Source: an uncultured Elusimicrobiales bacterium (GTDB taxonomy: Bacteria > Elusimicrobiota > Elusimicrobia > Elusimicrobiales > Elusimicrobiaceae). From it: DNA of 38,051 nucleotides. Where the stretch lies: contig CAJOLM010000001.1 in NCBI GenBank assembly GCA_905235355.1, positions 1-38,051 of the forward strand. Reading direction: 5' to 3'. The position numbers and the translations under genes were made by a program. The notes beneath the pieces are model-generated. The model was not told the DNA's origin and did no database searches. It saw only the letters and a program-made list of their open reading frames with translations. Positions 7,506 to 16,900 of the stretch are shown piece by piece; positions within the stretch are counted from its first letter, which is position 1; each line of letters starts with the position of its first letter.

Positions 7506-8336
7506 ATGCGCAAAACAATTGCTCAAGCGGTCAGCGTCAAAGGGGTAGGGCTTCATACCGGGGCACCGTCTGTGATGACCTTCAAACCCGCCCAAGACGG
7601 TATCCATTTTGTACGGGTGGATATAGCGGGCAGCCAGCCTATCCCGGCAGATTTGGCGCACGTTGGGTCTACATTGCGCGGTACCAATTTAGTACAGGGA
7701 AATGCCGAAGTGTGGACAGTGGAACACGTGTTGTCTTCGCTGCATGCGTTAGGCATTACAGATGTTTGTGTGGAAATGGACGGCCCTGAGCCGCCTGTTA
7801 TGGACGGATCAGCCAAGGTGTATGTGGAGCACTTGCAACAAGCCGGCCTAGTGGAATTAGACGGGAAGCAATCTACTTTGCAACTAAAAGCCCCGGTCAC
7901 TTATTCTGCAGGCTCTATTTCGTATGCGGCAGAACCGGCCGACAAGCTGACCATTACCTTTGTATATGAACACAAGCATCCGCTTGTAGGGCGCCAAGAA
8001 TATACAGTAGAATTTACCACCGAAAATTATTTGGCGCAGATTGCCCCGGCCCGCACCTTTGGCTTTGAGGAAGAACTGGCTTTCTTAAAAGCCCACGGCC
8101 TGGCTAAAGGCGGCAGCTTGGAAAATGCCGTCGTGGTAGGAAAAGATAAATTTTTAAATGAGCTGCGCTTTTCAGATGAACTGGTGCGGCATAAAATTCT
8201 AGATTTAATTGGCGATTTTTGCCTCATTGGCAAACGCTTGCCGCCGCTTAAAATTACGTGCCACATGGGTGGGCATAAACACAATGTATTGTTTGGGCGG
8301 TTGCTAGCAGCCAATGATATAGGGGAAAATAAATGA
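7506..8336 (+). CDS. lpxC: UDP-3-O-acyl-N-acetylglucosamine deacetylase
   Basis: 276 residues. The zinc site is complete: Glu73-His74 in VEHVLSSLHAL, His229 and Asp233 in RHKILDLIGDF, and catalytic His257 in GGHKHNVLF. It carries out the committed step of lipid A synthesis. The start lies one base after the lpxD stop and has little ribosome site, so coupling to lpxD is likely. It is slightly shorter than the E. coli enzyme (305) but nothing essential is missing. Its stop overlaps the fabZ start (ATGA), reminiscent of lineages in which LpxC and FabZ are fused. Confidence 0.96.
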   Translation: MRKTIAQAVSVKGVGLHTGAPSVMTFKPAQDGIHFVRVDIAGSQPIPADLAHVGSTLRGTNLVQGNAEVWTVEHVLSSLHALGITDVCVEMDGPEPPVMDGSAKVYVEHLQQAGLVELDGKQSTLQLKAPVTYSAGSISYAAEPADKLTITFVYEHKHPLVGRQEYTVEFTTENYLAQIAPARTFGFEEELAFLKAHGLAKGGSLENAVVVGKDKFLNELRFSDELVRHKILDLIGDFCLIGKRLPPLKITCHMGGHKHNVLFGRLLAANDIGENK

Positions 8337-8821
8337 AAGGCAAACAACCATCTTTACAACCGCTTTTAACCATGCCAGTAACAGAGGTGTTGGACCAAGA
8401 AGCTATTAAACAAAATATCCCGCACCGCGACCCGTTTTTACTCGTGGATGAGATACACATTATCGAGCCGGCTAAAACCTGCGTCGGGATTAAACACATT
8501 ACCGGCGAGGAGTATTTTTTCAAGGGGCATTTTCCGCAAAAAAAGATTATGCCCGGAATGCTTATTTTAGAGAGCATGTCCCAATCTTTTGGCGGAGCGG
8601 TGATGTATAGCGTCACGCACGGCAAAGGGTTGCCGCTTTTCTTGGGCGTGGAAGACGCCAAATTCAGAGGGATGGTTGTACCGGGGGATACTTTGCAGAT
8701 GCCAGTGCAGATTTTACGTCTTGGCAAGCTTGCGCGCATTTACGCGGAAGCGTACGTCAATGACAAGCTCTGCGCTCAGGCATACCTGACGTTCATCCTA
8801 GGAGAGAACTTGCATGTCTGA
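8333..8821 (+). CDS. fabZ: 3-hydroxyacyl-ACP dehydratase FabZ
   Basis: 162 residues with a hot-dog fold. The active-site pair is His31 (IPHRDPFLLVDE) and Glu80 (MPGMLILESMSQ). FabZ removes water from 3-hydroxyacyl-ACP, so it competes with LpxA and LpxD for the same acyl donors; its place between lpxC and lpxA fits that balance. I keep the first ATG because GGGGA lies 7 bases upstream; an internal Met14 would remove a short extension. It overlaps lpxC by 4 bases and lpxA by 8. Confidence 0.95.
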   Translation: MKGKQPSLQPLLTMPVTEVLDQEAIKQNIPHRDPFLLVDEIHIIEPAKTCVGIKHITGEEYFFKGHFPQKKIMPGMLILESMSQSFGGAVMYSVTHGKGLPLFLGVEDAKFRGMVVPGDTLQMPVQILRLGKLARIYAEAYVNDKLCAQAYLTFILGENLHV

Positions 8822-9620
8822 CAAAAAAATTCATCCTACGGCCATTATCGCGCCGGATGCTAAAATAGATCCGTCCACGGTAATTGGACCGTACACCATT
8901 ATTGGCCCGCGGGTTACAATCGGCAAGAACAACTACATTGGTCCGTTCTGTCTGATTGAAAACACCGTCATGGGTGACAATAACGAACTAATCGCACACG
9001 CCACGGTTGGTGTGAAACCGCAGGATTTGTCGTATGACGATTCCGTACAAAGTATGGTACATATCGGCAACGGCAACAAAATCCGCGAGTGCGTGACTAT
9101 ACACCGTTCCACCAATGTGGACGTACCCACTGTGGTGGGTAATGAGTGCTTGCTAATGGCCAACTCGCACGTGGCACACGATTGCTGCCTGGGTAATAAT
9201 ATTATCCTGGCTAATAGCACCGGCATCGCCGGGCATGTACACTTGGCTGACCGCGTGATTACTTCCGGCTGCGTCGGTGTGCACCAATTTGTCCGCGTGG
9301 GCAAACTGGCTATGCTATCCGGCGGAGCCATGGTCCCGCTGGATATTCCCCCTTATTGCACTGCGCAAGGCGGGCGTGCCCGCTTGGTAGGGCTTAACGT
9401 GGTGGGGATGCGCCGCGCCGGTATGAACCGGGAAGAAATCATGGCTGTCAAACGGGCGTTTAAAGTGTTGTTCCGCTCTAAACTATTGCTCAAAGACGCT
9501 ATCGCGCAACTGGAAGCAGAACATCCGCTGCCTGCCGTGCAGGAAATGTTGGATTTCTGTAAAGAAAGCAAACGCGGTATTACAGCAGCCAAAGTAAAAA
9601 TAAATCAAGCTGATGACTAA
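8814..9620 (+). CDS. lpxA: acyl-ACP--UDP-N-acetylglucosamine O-acyltransferase
   Basis: 268 residues, made of hexapeptide repeats in the first two thirds and a helical C-terminal part. The catalytic histidine is His122 in SHVAHDCCLGN, and VHQFVRVG is the expected later motif. LpxA starts lipid A synthesis by adding a 3-hydroxyacyl chain to UDP-GlcNAc, or to the 3-amino sugar in organisms with GnnA/GnnB (relevant because a GnnA-like gene lies before lpxB). The start overlaps fabZ and has AGGAGAG upstream. Confidence 0.96.
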   Translation: MSDKKIHPTAIIAPDAKIDPSTVIGPYTIIGPRVTIGKNNYIGPFCLIENTVMGDNNELIAHATVGVKPQDLSYDDSVQSMVHIGNGNKIRECVTIHRSTNVDVPTVVGNECLLMANSHVAHDCCLGNNIILANSTGIAGHVHLADRVITSGCVGVHQFVRVGKLAMLSGGAMVPLDIPPYCTAQGGRARLVGLNVVGMRRAGMNREEIMAVKRAFKVLFRSKLLLKDAIAQLEAEHPLPAVQEMLDFCKESKRGITAAKVKINQADD

Positions 9621-10440
9621 AGAAACCCTGGGTATTATTGCCGGCGAAGGCAAAATGCCTGTCTATATTGCCCGCAAAGCCGCCCAAAAGGGCGTGCGTG
9701 TCGTGGTAGCAGCTTTAAAAGGCAACGCCAAGGAAGAAGATTTCCAAGGCGTTGCCGAAGTGACTTGCTCCATGCGCCTGGGTCAAATGGGTGCAGGGAT
9801 GAAGTTTTTTAAAGCCAACCAGGTCACGCGCGTGCTAATGGCTGGACGCGTGCAACACACATCTGTCTTTAAAAATCTAATGCCGGATTTGCGCGGGGCC
9901 AAATTTTTAGCCTCGCTCAAATCCATGCAAACCAAACATATCTTGTCGCGCGTCATAGAGGAATTTCAAAAGGAAGGCCTGGAATTTGTCAGCTCTGCTT
10001 TGTACCTGGAAGACTTTATGCCGCCCAAAGGCACACTCACCAAACGCCAACCGACTGCCGAGGAACAGCAAGTAATAGACTATGGCTATAAAATTGCTAA
10101 AACTATTTCCGGGCTGGATATCGGGCTAACGTGTGTAGTCGGCCAAAATGCCGTGATTGCGGTGGAAGGTATGGAAGGAACGGACGCGTGTATCCGCCGC
10201 GCCGGAGAGCTGTATCACAAATCAGCCGAGAAAAAGAATGCGGTTGCGGTGGTAAAAGTGGCGCGCCCTAATCAAGATGACCGCTTTGATTTACCTGTCA
10301 TTGGCAAAGGCACGATACAGACGCTTACGGATAGTGGCATCAAGCTGCTGGCTTTTGAAGCCGAAAAGACGCTGGTACTAGATTTGGAAGAAGTAGTCGC
10401 CCTCGCCGACAAAAACAATATTTGTTTAACGGCCATTTAA
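9613..10440 (+). CDS. lpxI: UDP-2,3-diacylglucosamine pyrophosphatase LpxI
   Basis: 275 residues matching the LpxI (formerly DUF1009) family. It begins with LGIIAGEGKMPVYIARKA and has the C-terminal signature AVIAVEGMEGTDACIRRAG plus DDRFDLPVIG. LpxI cleaves UDP-diacylglucosamine to lipid X; it is the unrelated replacement for LpxH found in many diderms outside the gamma- and betaproteobacteria. It overlaps lpxA by 8 bases and closes the operon. No hairpin terminator is visible in the 19 bases before the convergent pilin gene. Confidence 0.93.
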   Translation: MTKETLGIIAGEGKMPVYIARKAAQKGVRVVVAALKGNAKEEDFQGVAEVTCSMRLGQMGAGMKFFKANQVTRVLMAGRVQHTSVFKNLMPDLRGAKFLASLKSMQTKHILSRVIEEFQKEGLEFVSSALYLEDFMPPKGTLTKRQPTAEEQQVIDYGYKIAKTISGLDIGLTCVVGQNAVIAVEGMEGTDACIRRAGELYHKSAEKKNAVAVVKVARPNQDDRFDLPVIGKGTIQTLTDSGIKLLAFEAEKTLVLDLEEVVALADKNNICLTAI

Positions 10441-10459
10441 ATTAAATCATATATTACGT

Positions 10460-10960
10460 TTAATAAAACCAACGCAGATAATCCGTTCCTGTTTCTGATG
10501 GGGATGAGAGACCTGTTTCCGTTTTACACAATTTATTTTCATTAGACGTCAGATCTGTAGTCTTGGTGAAACACTCTTGTCTGTTCTCTGTATGCTCATA
10601 AAACACAGAAAAGGCCAATTTTTCGCTGATAAAACAATCTGCCCCTGTAGTCCACAAAGAACAATATCCCCAGTCAAAATAACGAGACGTATATCCAGAG
10701 CCGCCGGCAGTCACCTTTGCCTCCTCTCTATTATGGGTGGGCAAAGAAATATCTAATTCATCAAACTTTACTGTATATTTACCATTTGCCATATAATAAA
10801 TCTCTTCGGCATTGGCTAAGGCGCGGGCTAATATTTTCGCTTGCGTATAACGGCTTTTAAGGACAGCCATTTGATATTGCGGCAGCGCAATCGCAGCCAG
10901 TATGCCGATAATCAGTACCACAACTAATAATTCAATAAGCGTAAAAGCACGACTTTTCAT
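10460..10960 (-). CDS. type IV pilin-like protein
   Basis: 166 residues beginning MKSRAFTLIELLVVVLIIGI. The leader is only 5 residues with likely cleavage at A|F, then Glu5 and the conserved membrane helix ending in ALPQYQ. The rest is a short globular head with several cysteines (CSLWTTGADC, QEC, LCK) that could form the C-terminal disulphide loop of pilins. GGAGG lies 8 bases before ATG. The first 25 codons are nearly the same DNA as the pilin genes at 1-153 and 29810-30424. It stands alone between two operons with its own promoter. It could be a major or minor subunit; the sequence does not decide. Confidence 0.88.
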   Translation of the reverse strand: MKSRAFTLIELLVVVLIIGILAAIALPQYQMAVLKSRYTQAKILARALANAEEIYYMANGKYTVKFDELDISLPTHNREEAKVTAGGSGYTSRYFDWGYCSLWTTGADCFISEKLAFSVFYEHTENRQECFTKTTDLTSNENKLCKTETGLSSPSETGTDYLRWFY

Positions 10961-10995
10961 AACACGCCCTCCTATTTTGATATCCTACTGTGAAA

Positions 10996-11023
10996 ATTGT
11001 ATCAAAAAAAAAAAACAAGTCAA
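10996..11023 (-). promoter_or_regulatory. pilin promoter with 12-base T-run spacer
   Basis: On the minus strand TTGACT (11023-11018), a 16-base spacer made of TG, twelve T and GA, then TACAAT (11001-10996). The same promoter, with the T-run broken by one C, lies before the pilin gene at 29810-30424. The start codon is about 35 bases downstream. Confidence 0.75.
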
Positions 11024-11070
11024 GGCCTATTTTTAGCCCTTCTTTTTCGACGAGAAAATAAATAAGAAAC

Positions 11071-12366
11071 TTATAAATACGGGCAAGCTACAGAAGGCTC
11101 TTCCATACACACATAGACATGTGTATGCGGAAACAACTTACGCAGCAGCGGCACAAAATAGGCATATACCTGCTCACGCAGGGCCTGCGGGTAGCGCATT
11201 TTTCCGTCAAAATCCAGCAGAAATTCTCCGTCCAAAATTTTATTTTCCGGAAAGCGGTTCTCCACCGCTTTTTTGAGCTCGCGCGAAAAGCGCAGCAGCC
11301 CCACGCTAATCCACGCTACTTTCTCTAGCGGGACGGACTGCGCAATTTGTTCGGCCGCCTGCGTGTACGCTTCCTTCCACCCTTCAAACGGCACGACCGG
11401 GTCAAAGTGAAATCCCAAGCGGTATCCGGCACTTGCCACCTGCTGTGCCGCAGCCAAACGCTCGGTAAGTGACGCGGTAAAATGCTCCGCTTGCGCAATA
11501 AATGCAGGCGCATTGACCGACCACCCGACGACCACATTTTCAGCCCCCGGCTGATTTAACAGCCCGCTGATACAAGTGCTTTTGGTTTTAAATTCAAATT
11601 GCAGCTGCGGGCGCGCGCGGAAAAACGGCACAATGTCTTGCGTGTAATGTGTCAGCTCGTCAAACACCAGCGAGTCCGTAAACTCCCCGCTGCCAATGCG
11701 CGGGCGGTCAAACGGCCCGCTGCGCCACGTCGTCTGATCAATGCGCGCCAAAAAATCAGACACATTGGCCGGCAGCAAAATTGCGTGCAGATTTTGATAT
11801 TGCTGCAAGAAACAATACTCGCACTCAAAGCGGCAGCCAAAGCCCAAATTGACCAAATTGTATCCGCACCCGGCATTACCTTGCGAACACGGACACGGCT
11901 TTACAAAATCATATTTTTCCTGATAAATAAGCAGCGTGTCTGTCCGGCGGGAGAAACTGGCCGAACCGACCATTTGCTTTTCATGCCACGTCTCAAACTG
12001 CGCAGACGGAAACATAGCCCGCGCCCGCTGGGCCAGCGCGCTGTCTTGCACGGACGGCTCTATGTAAACCGTTTTGGGGGCAAAAGGCCGCGGCGTAAGA
12101 TCCGCCCACTGCGCCGGCTCAAATTCCAATTTAGGTAAATAAAAAGCATTTTTGGGCGCGTGCCCATACGCCGTCGGATAGCGTTTTTTAAGCAGCTGGT
12201 TTTTCGCCCGCTCAAACGTGATATTTTTTTCTGCGGGCAATACTTGCTGTGGCGTCAGCCCGTCTCGTTTGCAGATTTCATACAACAGGCGCAACAGTTC
12301 GCGCTGCTTGTTTACGCCCAAAGCAGGTAAAATACTTGTTAAATAATCGGTTAATTGCTTAATCAT
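11071..12366 (-). CDS. SPL-family radical SAM protein (spore photoproduct lyase-like)
   Basis: 431 residues. The radical SAM cluster motif CRFECEYC puts the three ligands at Cys178, Cys182 and Cys185. It is preceded by KPCPCSQGNAGCGYNLVNL, matching the spore photoproduct lyase family pattern before the cluster. True SplB repairs spore photoproduct in endospores, but related proteins occur in many non-spore-forming bacteria where the substrate is unknown; DNA or nucleotide repair is a guess supported only weakly by the nearby addAB. Last gene of the addB operon; its ATG overlaps the end of the aldo/keto reductase by 8 bases. The N-terminal 80 residues are unlike SplB. Confidence 0.75.
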   Translation of the reverse strand: MIKQLTDYLTSILPALGVNKQRELLRLLYEICKRDGLTPQQVLPAEKNITFERAKNQLLKKRYPTAYGHAPKNAFYLPKLEFEPAQWADLTPRPFAPKTVYIEPSVQDSALAQRARAMFPSAQFETWHEKQMVGSASFSRRTDTLLIYQEKYDFVKPCPCSQGNAGCGYNLVNLGFGCRFECEYCFLQQYQNLHAILLPANVSDFLARIDQTTWRSGPFDRPRIGSGEFTDSLVFDELTHYTQDIVPFFRARPQLQFEFKTKSTCISGLLNQPGAENVVVGWSVNAPAFIAQAEHFTASLTERLAAAQQVASAGYRLGFHFDPVVPFEGWKEAYTQAAEQIAQSVPLEKVAWISVGLLRFSRELKKAVENRFPENKILDGEFLLDFDGKMRYPQALREQVYAYFVPLLRKLFPHTHVYVCMEEPSVACPYL

Positions 12367-13273
12367 GTGCTAAAAAATTTATCTCTTCCTGATTTAGACA
12401 AATAGCAGACGCTTGTATGTTTTCCTTCACTTGTGCGGGGGTACGCGCACCGAAAAGCACGCCGCTAATTCCCGGCTGATATAGTGCCCAGCTGATAGCC
12501 AATGCAGACGGACAAACGCCCTTTTGTGCAGCTAACTTTTTCACGCGCGCCGCCACCGCAACAGCTGCGGCAAATCCGTCTCCAAAATAGTACGGATAAA
12601 AATAGCGCCGCGCATCACAGCGTCTGAAATTAGGTGCTTGTTTATATTTCCCGCTTAAAATACCGCCGCCTAACACTCCGTACGCCAAAAAGGGCAGCTT
12701 GTGCTGCATACATAACGCGCGCAGTTCTTCCTGCCCGCGGTTTAACAAAGAAAACGGATTTTGCACCGACGCAAGCGGCGCCGTTTTCAGGGCCTCTATT
12801 ACCTGCTGCGGCGCAAAATTGCACACGCCGATTTCGCGTATTTTCCCTTGCTCTTTTAAACGCAGCAGCGCGCCTAAACTGTCTTGCAAATTGACTTTCG
12901 GGTCCGGCCAATGGATTTGGTACAAATCAATATAATCGGTTTGCATACGCTGCAGCGACGCTTCGCACTCCGCCATAATGCTTTGCGGGCGCAAATCATG
13001 ATCCGGCCGCCCGCCGGCAAGCGAAATCCCGCATTTGCTGGCCAGTAATACCCGGCTGCGCCGCCCTTGCAACGCCGTGCCAATTAAACGCTCGGCTTCC
13101 CCCGCGCCGTACACAGGCGAAGTGTCCAACATTTGCACCCCGGCATCCAACGCCGCCGCGAGAGTATCCAGTGCGTCTTGCTCGCTCGTCGGTCCCCAGT
13201 CATTTCCACCACCTAGAGCCCAGGTACCCAGGATTAATCTTGGAATAGAAAAAGCGGCTGTTTGACTCACCAC
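12359..13273 (-). CDS. aldo/keto reductase
   Basis: 304 residues as started here. The fold and catalytic tetrad are visible: Asp and Tyr in LDTSPVYGAGEAE, Lys in LLASKCGI and His in LYQIHWPD. NADPH-binding features follow near the C-terminus (GARTPAQVKEN). The start is taken as GTG at 13273 with GGAG 8 bases upstream; a second GTG at 13270 overlaps the preceding stop. The long upstream extension of the open frame overlaps the CoA-binding gene and is not coding. The substrate cannot be told; it belongs to the general-stress-like AKR group rather than to a known sugar reductase. Translation is likely coupled to both neighbours. Confidence 0.88.
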   Translation of the reverse strand: MVSQTAAFSIPRLILGTWALGGGNDWGPTSEQDALDTLAAALDAGVQMLDTSPVYGAGEAERLIGTALQGRRSRVLLASKCGISLAGGRPDHDLRPQSIMAECEASLQRMQTDYIDLYQIHWPDPKVNLQDSLGALLRLKEQGKIREIGVCNFAPQQVIEALKTAPLASVQNPFSLLNRGQEELRALCMQHKLPFLAYGVLGGGILSGKYKQAPNFRRCDARRYFYPYYFGDGFAAAVAVAARVKKLAAQKGVCPSALAISWALYQPGISGVLFGARTPAQVKENIQASAICLNQEEINFLAHD

Positions 13274-13632
13274 AATCCGTTCTCCGCCATGAAGCAGCTT
13301 TCTATGGTTTCTATACCTGCGTCTACTGCTTTTTGATAAGCCTGCGGATCGCGCGCACCGGGTTGAAAATAAATTTGCTTGACCCCGCACGCGACACATT
13401 GTGTTACCGCATTGTCCAGTACAGCGGGCGGCACGACCAAAATAGCGCCATATACTTGCTCCGGCACGTCAGCCAGGCAGGTATAAACTGTTTTGCCAAA
13501 CAGTTCGCCCCCTTTGGGATTAACCGCATACACATGATAATCCGCCGCCAGCAAATCCTTAAAAATACGAGTACCGTATTTAGACGGATCTGTCAGCGAA
13601 ACGCCAAACACAACATATATGCGGTGCTCCAT
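13267..13632 (-). CDS. CoA-binding domain protein (YccU-like)
   Basis: 121 residues forming a single Rossmann-like CoA_binding domain: a first strand IYVVFGVSLTDPSKYG, then VYAVNPKGGELFG and AILVVPPAVLD, and a final Gln-Pro-Gly turn (YFQPGARD). These small proteins resemble the CoA-binding part of succinyl-CoA synthetase alpha; their cellular role is not known. It sits 8 bases after ybaB and runs into the aldo/keto reductase, so it is part of the same operon. Confidence 0.85.
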   Translation of the reverse strand: MEHRIYVVFGVSLTDPSKYGTRIFKDLLAADYHVYAVNPKGGELFGKTVYTCLADVPEQVYGAILVVPPAVLDNAVTQCVACGVKQIYFQPGARDPQAYQKAVDAGIETIESCFMAENGLW

Positions 13633-13640
13633 AAGGCCTC

Positions 13641-13943
13641 TTATGCTTTAGGCAAATCCGCGCCCATCGCTCCGCCCATGGCTTGGGCGGCTAATGCTTG
13701 GCTATCGTGCACGGCTTTGTTGATAGCTTCTTTTAATTCTTCGCCTAATTTTTCGCGCGGAAAAGTGGCTACCGTTTCCGCCACCGTAACTTCTTTTACT
13801 TCTTGTGAACCGGAAATGGTAATGTCAAAAATATGATTGGGGCTGGATACTTTAATGACCATATTATCCAAGCGTTTTTTGATTTCTTGGATTTGGTTTT
13901 TCAGTTGCCACAAATCTTTGAGTTGTCCTAGTTTGTCAAACAT
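13641..13943 (-). CDS. ybaB: YbaB/EbfC family nucleoid-associated protein
   Basis: 100 residues: an N-terminal amphipathic helix (FDKLGQLKDLWQLKNQIQEI), a central sheet with the family segment ITISGSQEVKEVTV, and a C-terminal helix ending in Ala/Gly/Met-rich sequence. YbaB dimers bind DNA and, in many bacteria, the gene lies next to dnaX-recR; here it follows addA instead, still a recombination-repair setting. AGGAGG is 5 bases before ATG. The family call is good though the protein is slightly short in its C-terminal region. Confidence 0.85.
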   Translation of the reverse strand: MFDKLGQLKDLWQLKNQIQEIKKRLDNMVIKVSSPNHIFDITISGSQEVKEVTVAETVATFPREKLGEELKEAINKAVHDSQALAAQAMGGAMGADLPKA

Positions 13944-13975
13944 ACGTCCTCCTGTCTATTTTTAAATTTTATAAT

Positions 13976-16900
13976 TTATGCCGCTGCTTCGTCTGTTAGT
14001 TCCACCAGCAAGCCACGCCGCACGAGTGCAATCGCGGTTTTGATAACTGCTTGCGGATATAATGCGCCCGCTGCCTGACGGTACACAAACAACTGCGCGC
14101 CGTATTTTTGCGCGCTGATTTTTTCTTCTCCCGCCGCCACCTGGTCCGTTTTGTAATCTATGACCCAAAGCGTACCGTCGGCTGATTGCGTCAGCAAATC
14201 TATCACCCCACTGACCACGCCCGCTTGCGTATCCAGCGAAAAGGGCATTTCCGCAGCTAAAATTTGGTGCGTCATCAACTGCGTATAGGCCGTAGAATGT
14301 AGCCATACATCTAATATCGATTGCGCCTCTTGCACCAAGTCCGCCGCCGCCCCGCAGTGGCGCAAATATTCCGCGCCGCCTTGCGTGCGCGTCTGACGGA
14401 GCAAAGCCTCATGCACGAGCGTACCCAGTTGCATGGCGCGTTCATTTTCTGCTCCCATTACTAAACTAGACGGGGCCAGTACTGCCGCCTGCTGCATCAA
14501 TTTTTCATACGCTTGCGTACGCGCCTCTTCCGCGCGTTGCCATGCTTTTAAATCCCATGTAAGTTGCTCACTAGGGGCAGCTATTTGATGAGTATAAATA
14601 AATTTTTCCGGCGCTTGATAATCAATATAGGTAACGGGTACTTGGCCCAGTTTGTCTGGTTGCGTTTGCGACAGCGGGAAAACTCCCGCGCGGGCGAACA
14701 TATTAGCAAATGTACGTTCCTCTGGTACCGCATTTCCTACCACAAGCAGCTTTTCGCGCGCACGCGTGAGCGCGACATATAATACGCGCACTTCCTCGCA
14801 GCGGCTATGCTCTTGCTGTTCTTCTTCCAGCCACGCAAAACGCAAATCTGCATATTTCCCAACACGCAAGCCGTGCATATGATGTTTCCATGAATATAAA
14901 TGTACCGGACGGCTGGTAGCAGAGGTGCTTTCCCGCTTAGACACATCTACCAAAATCACTACCGGGAACTCTAGCCCCTTGGATTTATGCACCGTCATCA
15001 CCTTAACAGCTCCGGTATTTTCCCCTTCCGGTAGTGCGGTCAGGCGGCCTACTTCTTGCGTCATTAATTCTTCTATGCGTGATAAAAATTGCCCTAATGT
15101 AGACGGCGTCTGCAGGGAATATCCTTCCGCCAGGGACACCAGCCTTTGTAAATTTATAATGCTGCGTTCGCCGTCATAAGCAGCTGCGCAGGATTCCGCC
15201 AAAAAAGTTTCTTGCAGTAACTGGCGCAACAGTACCCGCAGCGGTTCGCGGCCCGCGCGCGCAGCAAAATCACGCAGCTGTTCAAACAGACGCTCTAATT
15301 TTGCATTTGTTGAAGGCGCGTAAAAATTGAGCTCTTTGCGCTGTGCCGCTTGATAAATTTCTTCATCTGTTAAACCGCCCAGCGGGCTGCGCATTATACC
15401 CACTAACGCAATTTTGTCTTGCGGGTCCTCTAATACGCGCAACCAATTTAAGAAATCACACACTTCTTGGCGGCGATAGAAATCTCGGTCTTCTTCAATA
15501 GAAAAAGTAATGCCGTGACGGCGCAGCGCTTCTGTATAAGGCCCTAAAGTGGTGGCCGCGCGGGACAAAATACACACATCCCCATACGTCACTTTGCGCC
15601 CGTTACGAAGCGTCATTTGCCCCACTTGTTTTTTAATCCACTGGGCGACAAATTCTGCCTGATTGTGGCGGTATCCAAGTGCAAGCGCATCCGGATTTTC
15701 AGTAACAAGTGCCAGTTCAGCCGCTCCATACGTTTCATCTTTTTGTGTAAAAATGGCCTCGTAAGCCGGTTGAAAAGCAGGCTTAGCTTGCATAACCGCA
15801 CCACATACGTTATTAGCTAAATCAATAATTTCTTTTTCGCTGCGGAAATTTTGGCGCAGATAGGCTTTTTCTCCGCCTTGCTGCAAAATCAAATCCGTAA
15901 ATAATTCATAAGCTGTAATATCCGCCCCGCGGAAACGGTAAATAGATTGCTTGGGGTCACCGACAACAAACAATTTCCCCGGCTCCAATTTAACCTCTTG
16001 CCAGCGTGCCGCACCGCCGCCTTTTTGCTCCGCCAAAAAGAGCAGCAATTCCCCTTGCACTGGGTCCGTATCTTGAAATTCATCAATATACAGTGCGTCG
16101 TATTTTTCTTGCAGCATACGGCGCACCCATAAATTTGTTTGTAATAAATCGCGCGTTTTAACGAGCAAATCATCAAAGCTTAAAATGCCTTCTGCCTGAT
16201 AGCGCGCGCGCACTGCAGCCGTGACCTCTTGCAACAAACCAATCGCTTGCTGCACCCGCTGTTGTGCACGGGGATCTGCTTGGGCGGCAAAACGGCAAAG
16301 GGCTTTGGCCTCTTGTGCACTTTGTGCGTCCCAATCTTTGGGAACAGATTTAATTTCAATAGTGGGTTCGTCCTCGGTGGGAAGTGCGCCGGTAGTAAGC
16401 CATTTGGCACACGCTTCAAAACGCCGCTGCGCCTGCTGCAAGGCTTGCTCAATGACGCGCGGTTTTTTCTTGCCGCTTAAAAAAGCTTCCGCCAACTGCG
16501 TGGCCTTTTGCGCACGGTCCTGACAAATAGGCACAAAGAAATCAGCCTCGGCCCCTATTTTATATCCGTTCATTTTGCCGCTGCACATTTCTCGTGCGCA
16601 CTCATACAAATCATTCAACGTAACGCAGCTAAGTACCTCTTTCCATACGACCGCACGCGGGGCATTTTCCCCCAGTTCCCTGTCTAAAAACCGGTTCCAC
16701 TCCGCCTCAAAAATACGCTGTGCGCGCGGCCCCTTATCAATTTCAGCATTAGGGGTCAGCCCCGCTTCCAGCGGATACATACGCAAAATATCGGCACAAA
16801 AACTGTGAATCGTACCTATCGGGCTGCGGTCTAACTGGGCAAGTGCCGCATCTGCACGCTGCTCAATAATATCCCGCGGTACACGGAAATGCTCTAGCAG

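Noticed and set aside
11599..12138. Plus-strand open frame of 179 codons opposite the radical SAM gene
   Set aside because: Very Arg-rich, no ribosome site, and entirely antisense to a well-supported gene; GC-rich codon bias on the minus strand explains it.
12642..13083. Additional minus-strand frames inside the aldo/keto reductase
   Set aside because: They are frame shadows with abnormal composition (Arg, Ala, Cys rich) and no ribosome sites; the reductase tetrad is intact in its own frame.
13274..13399. N-terminal extension of the aldo/keto reductase
   Set aside because: It would overlap the CoA-binding gene by more than 120 bases and is basic and non-homologous; a GTG with a ribosome site marks the true start.
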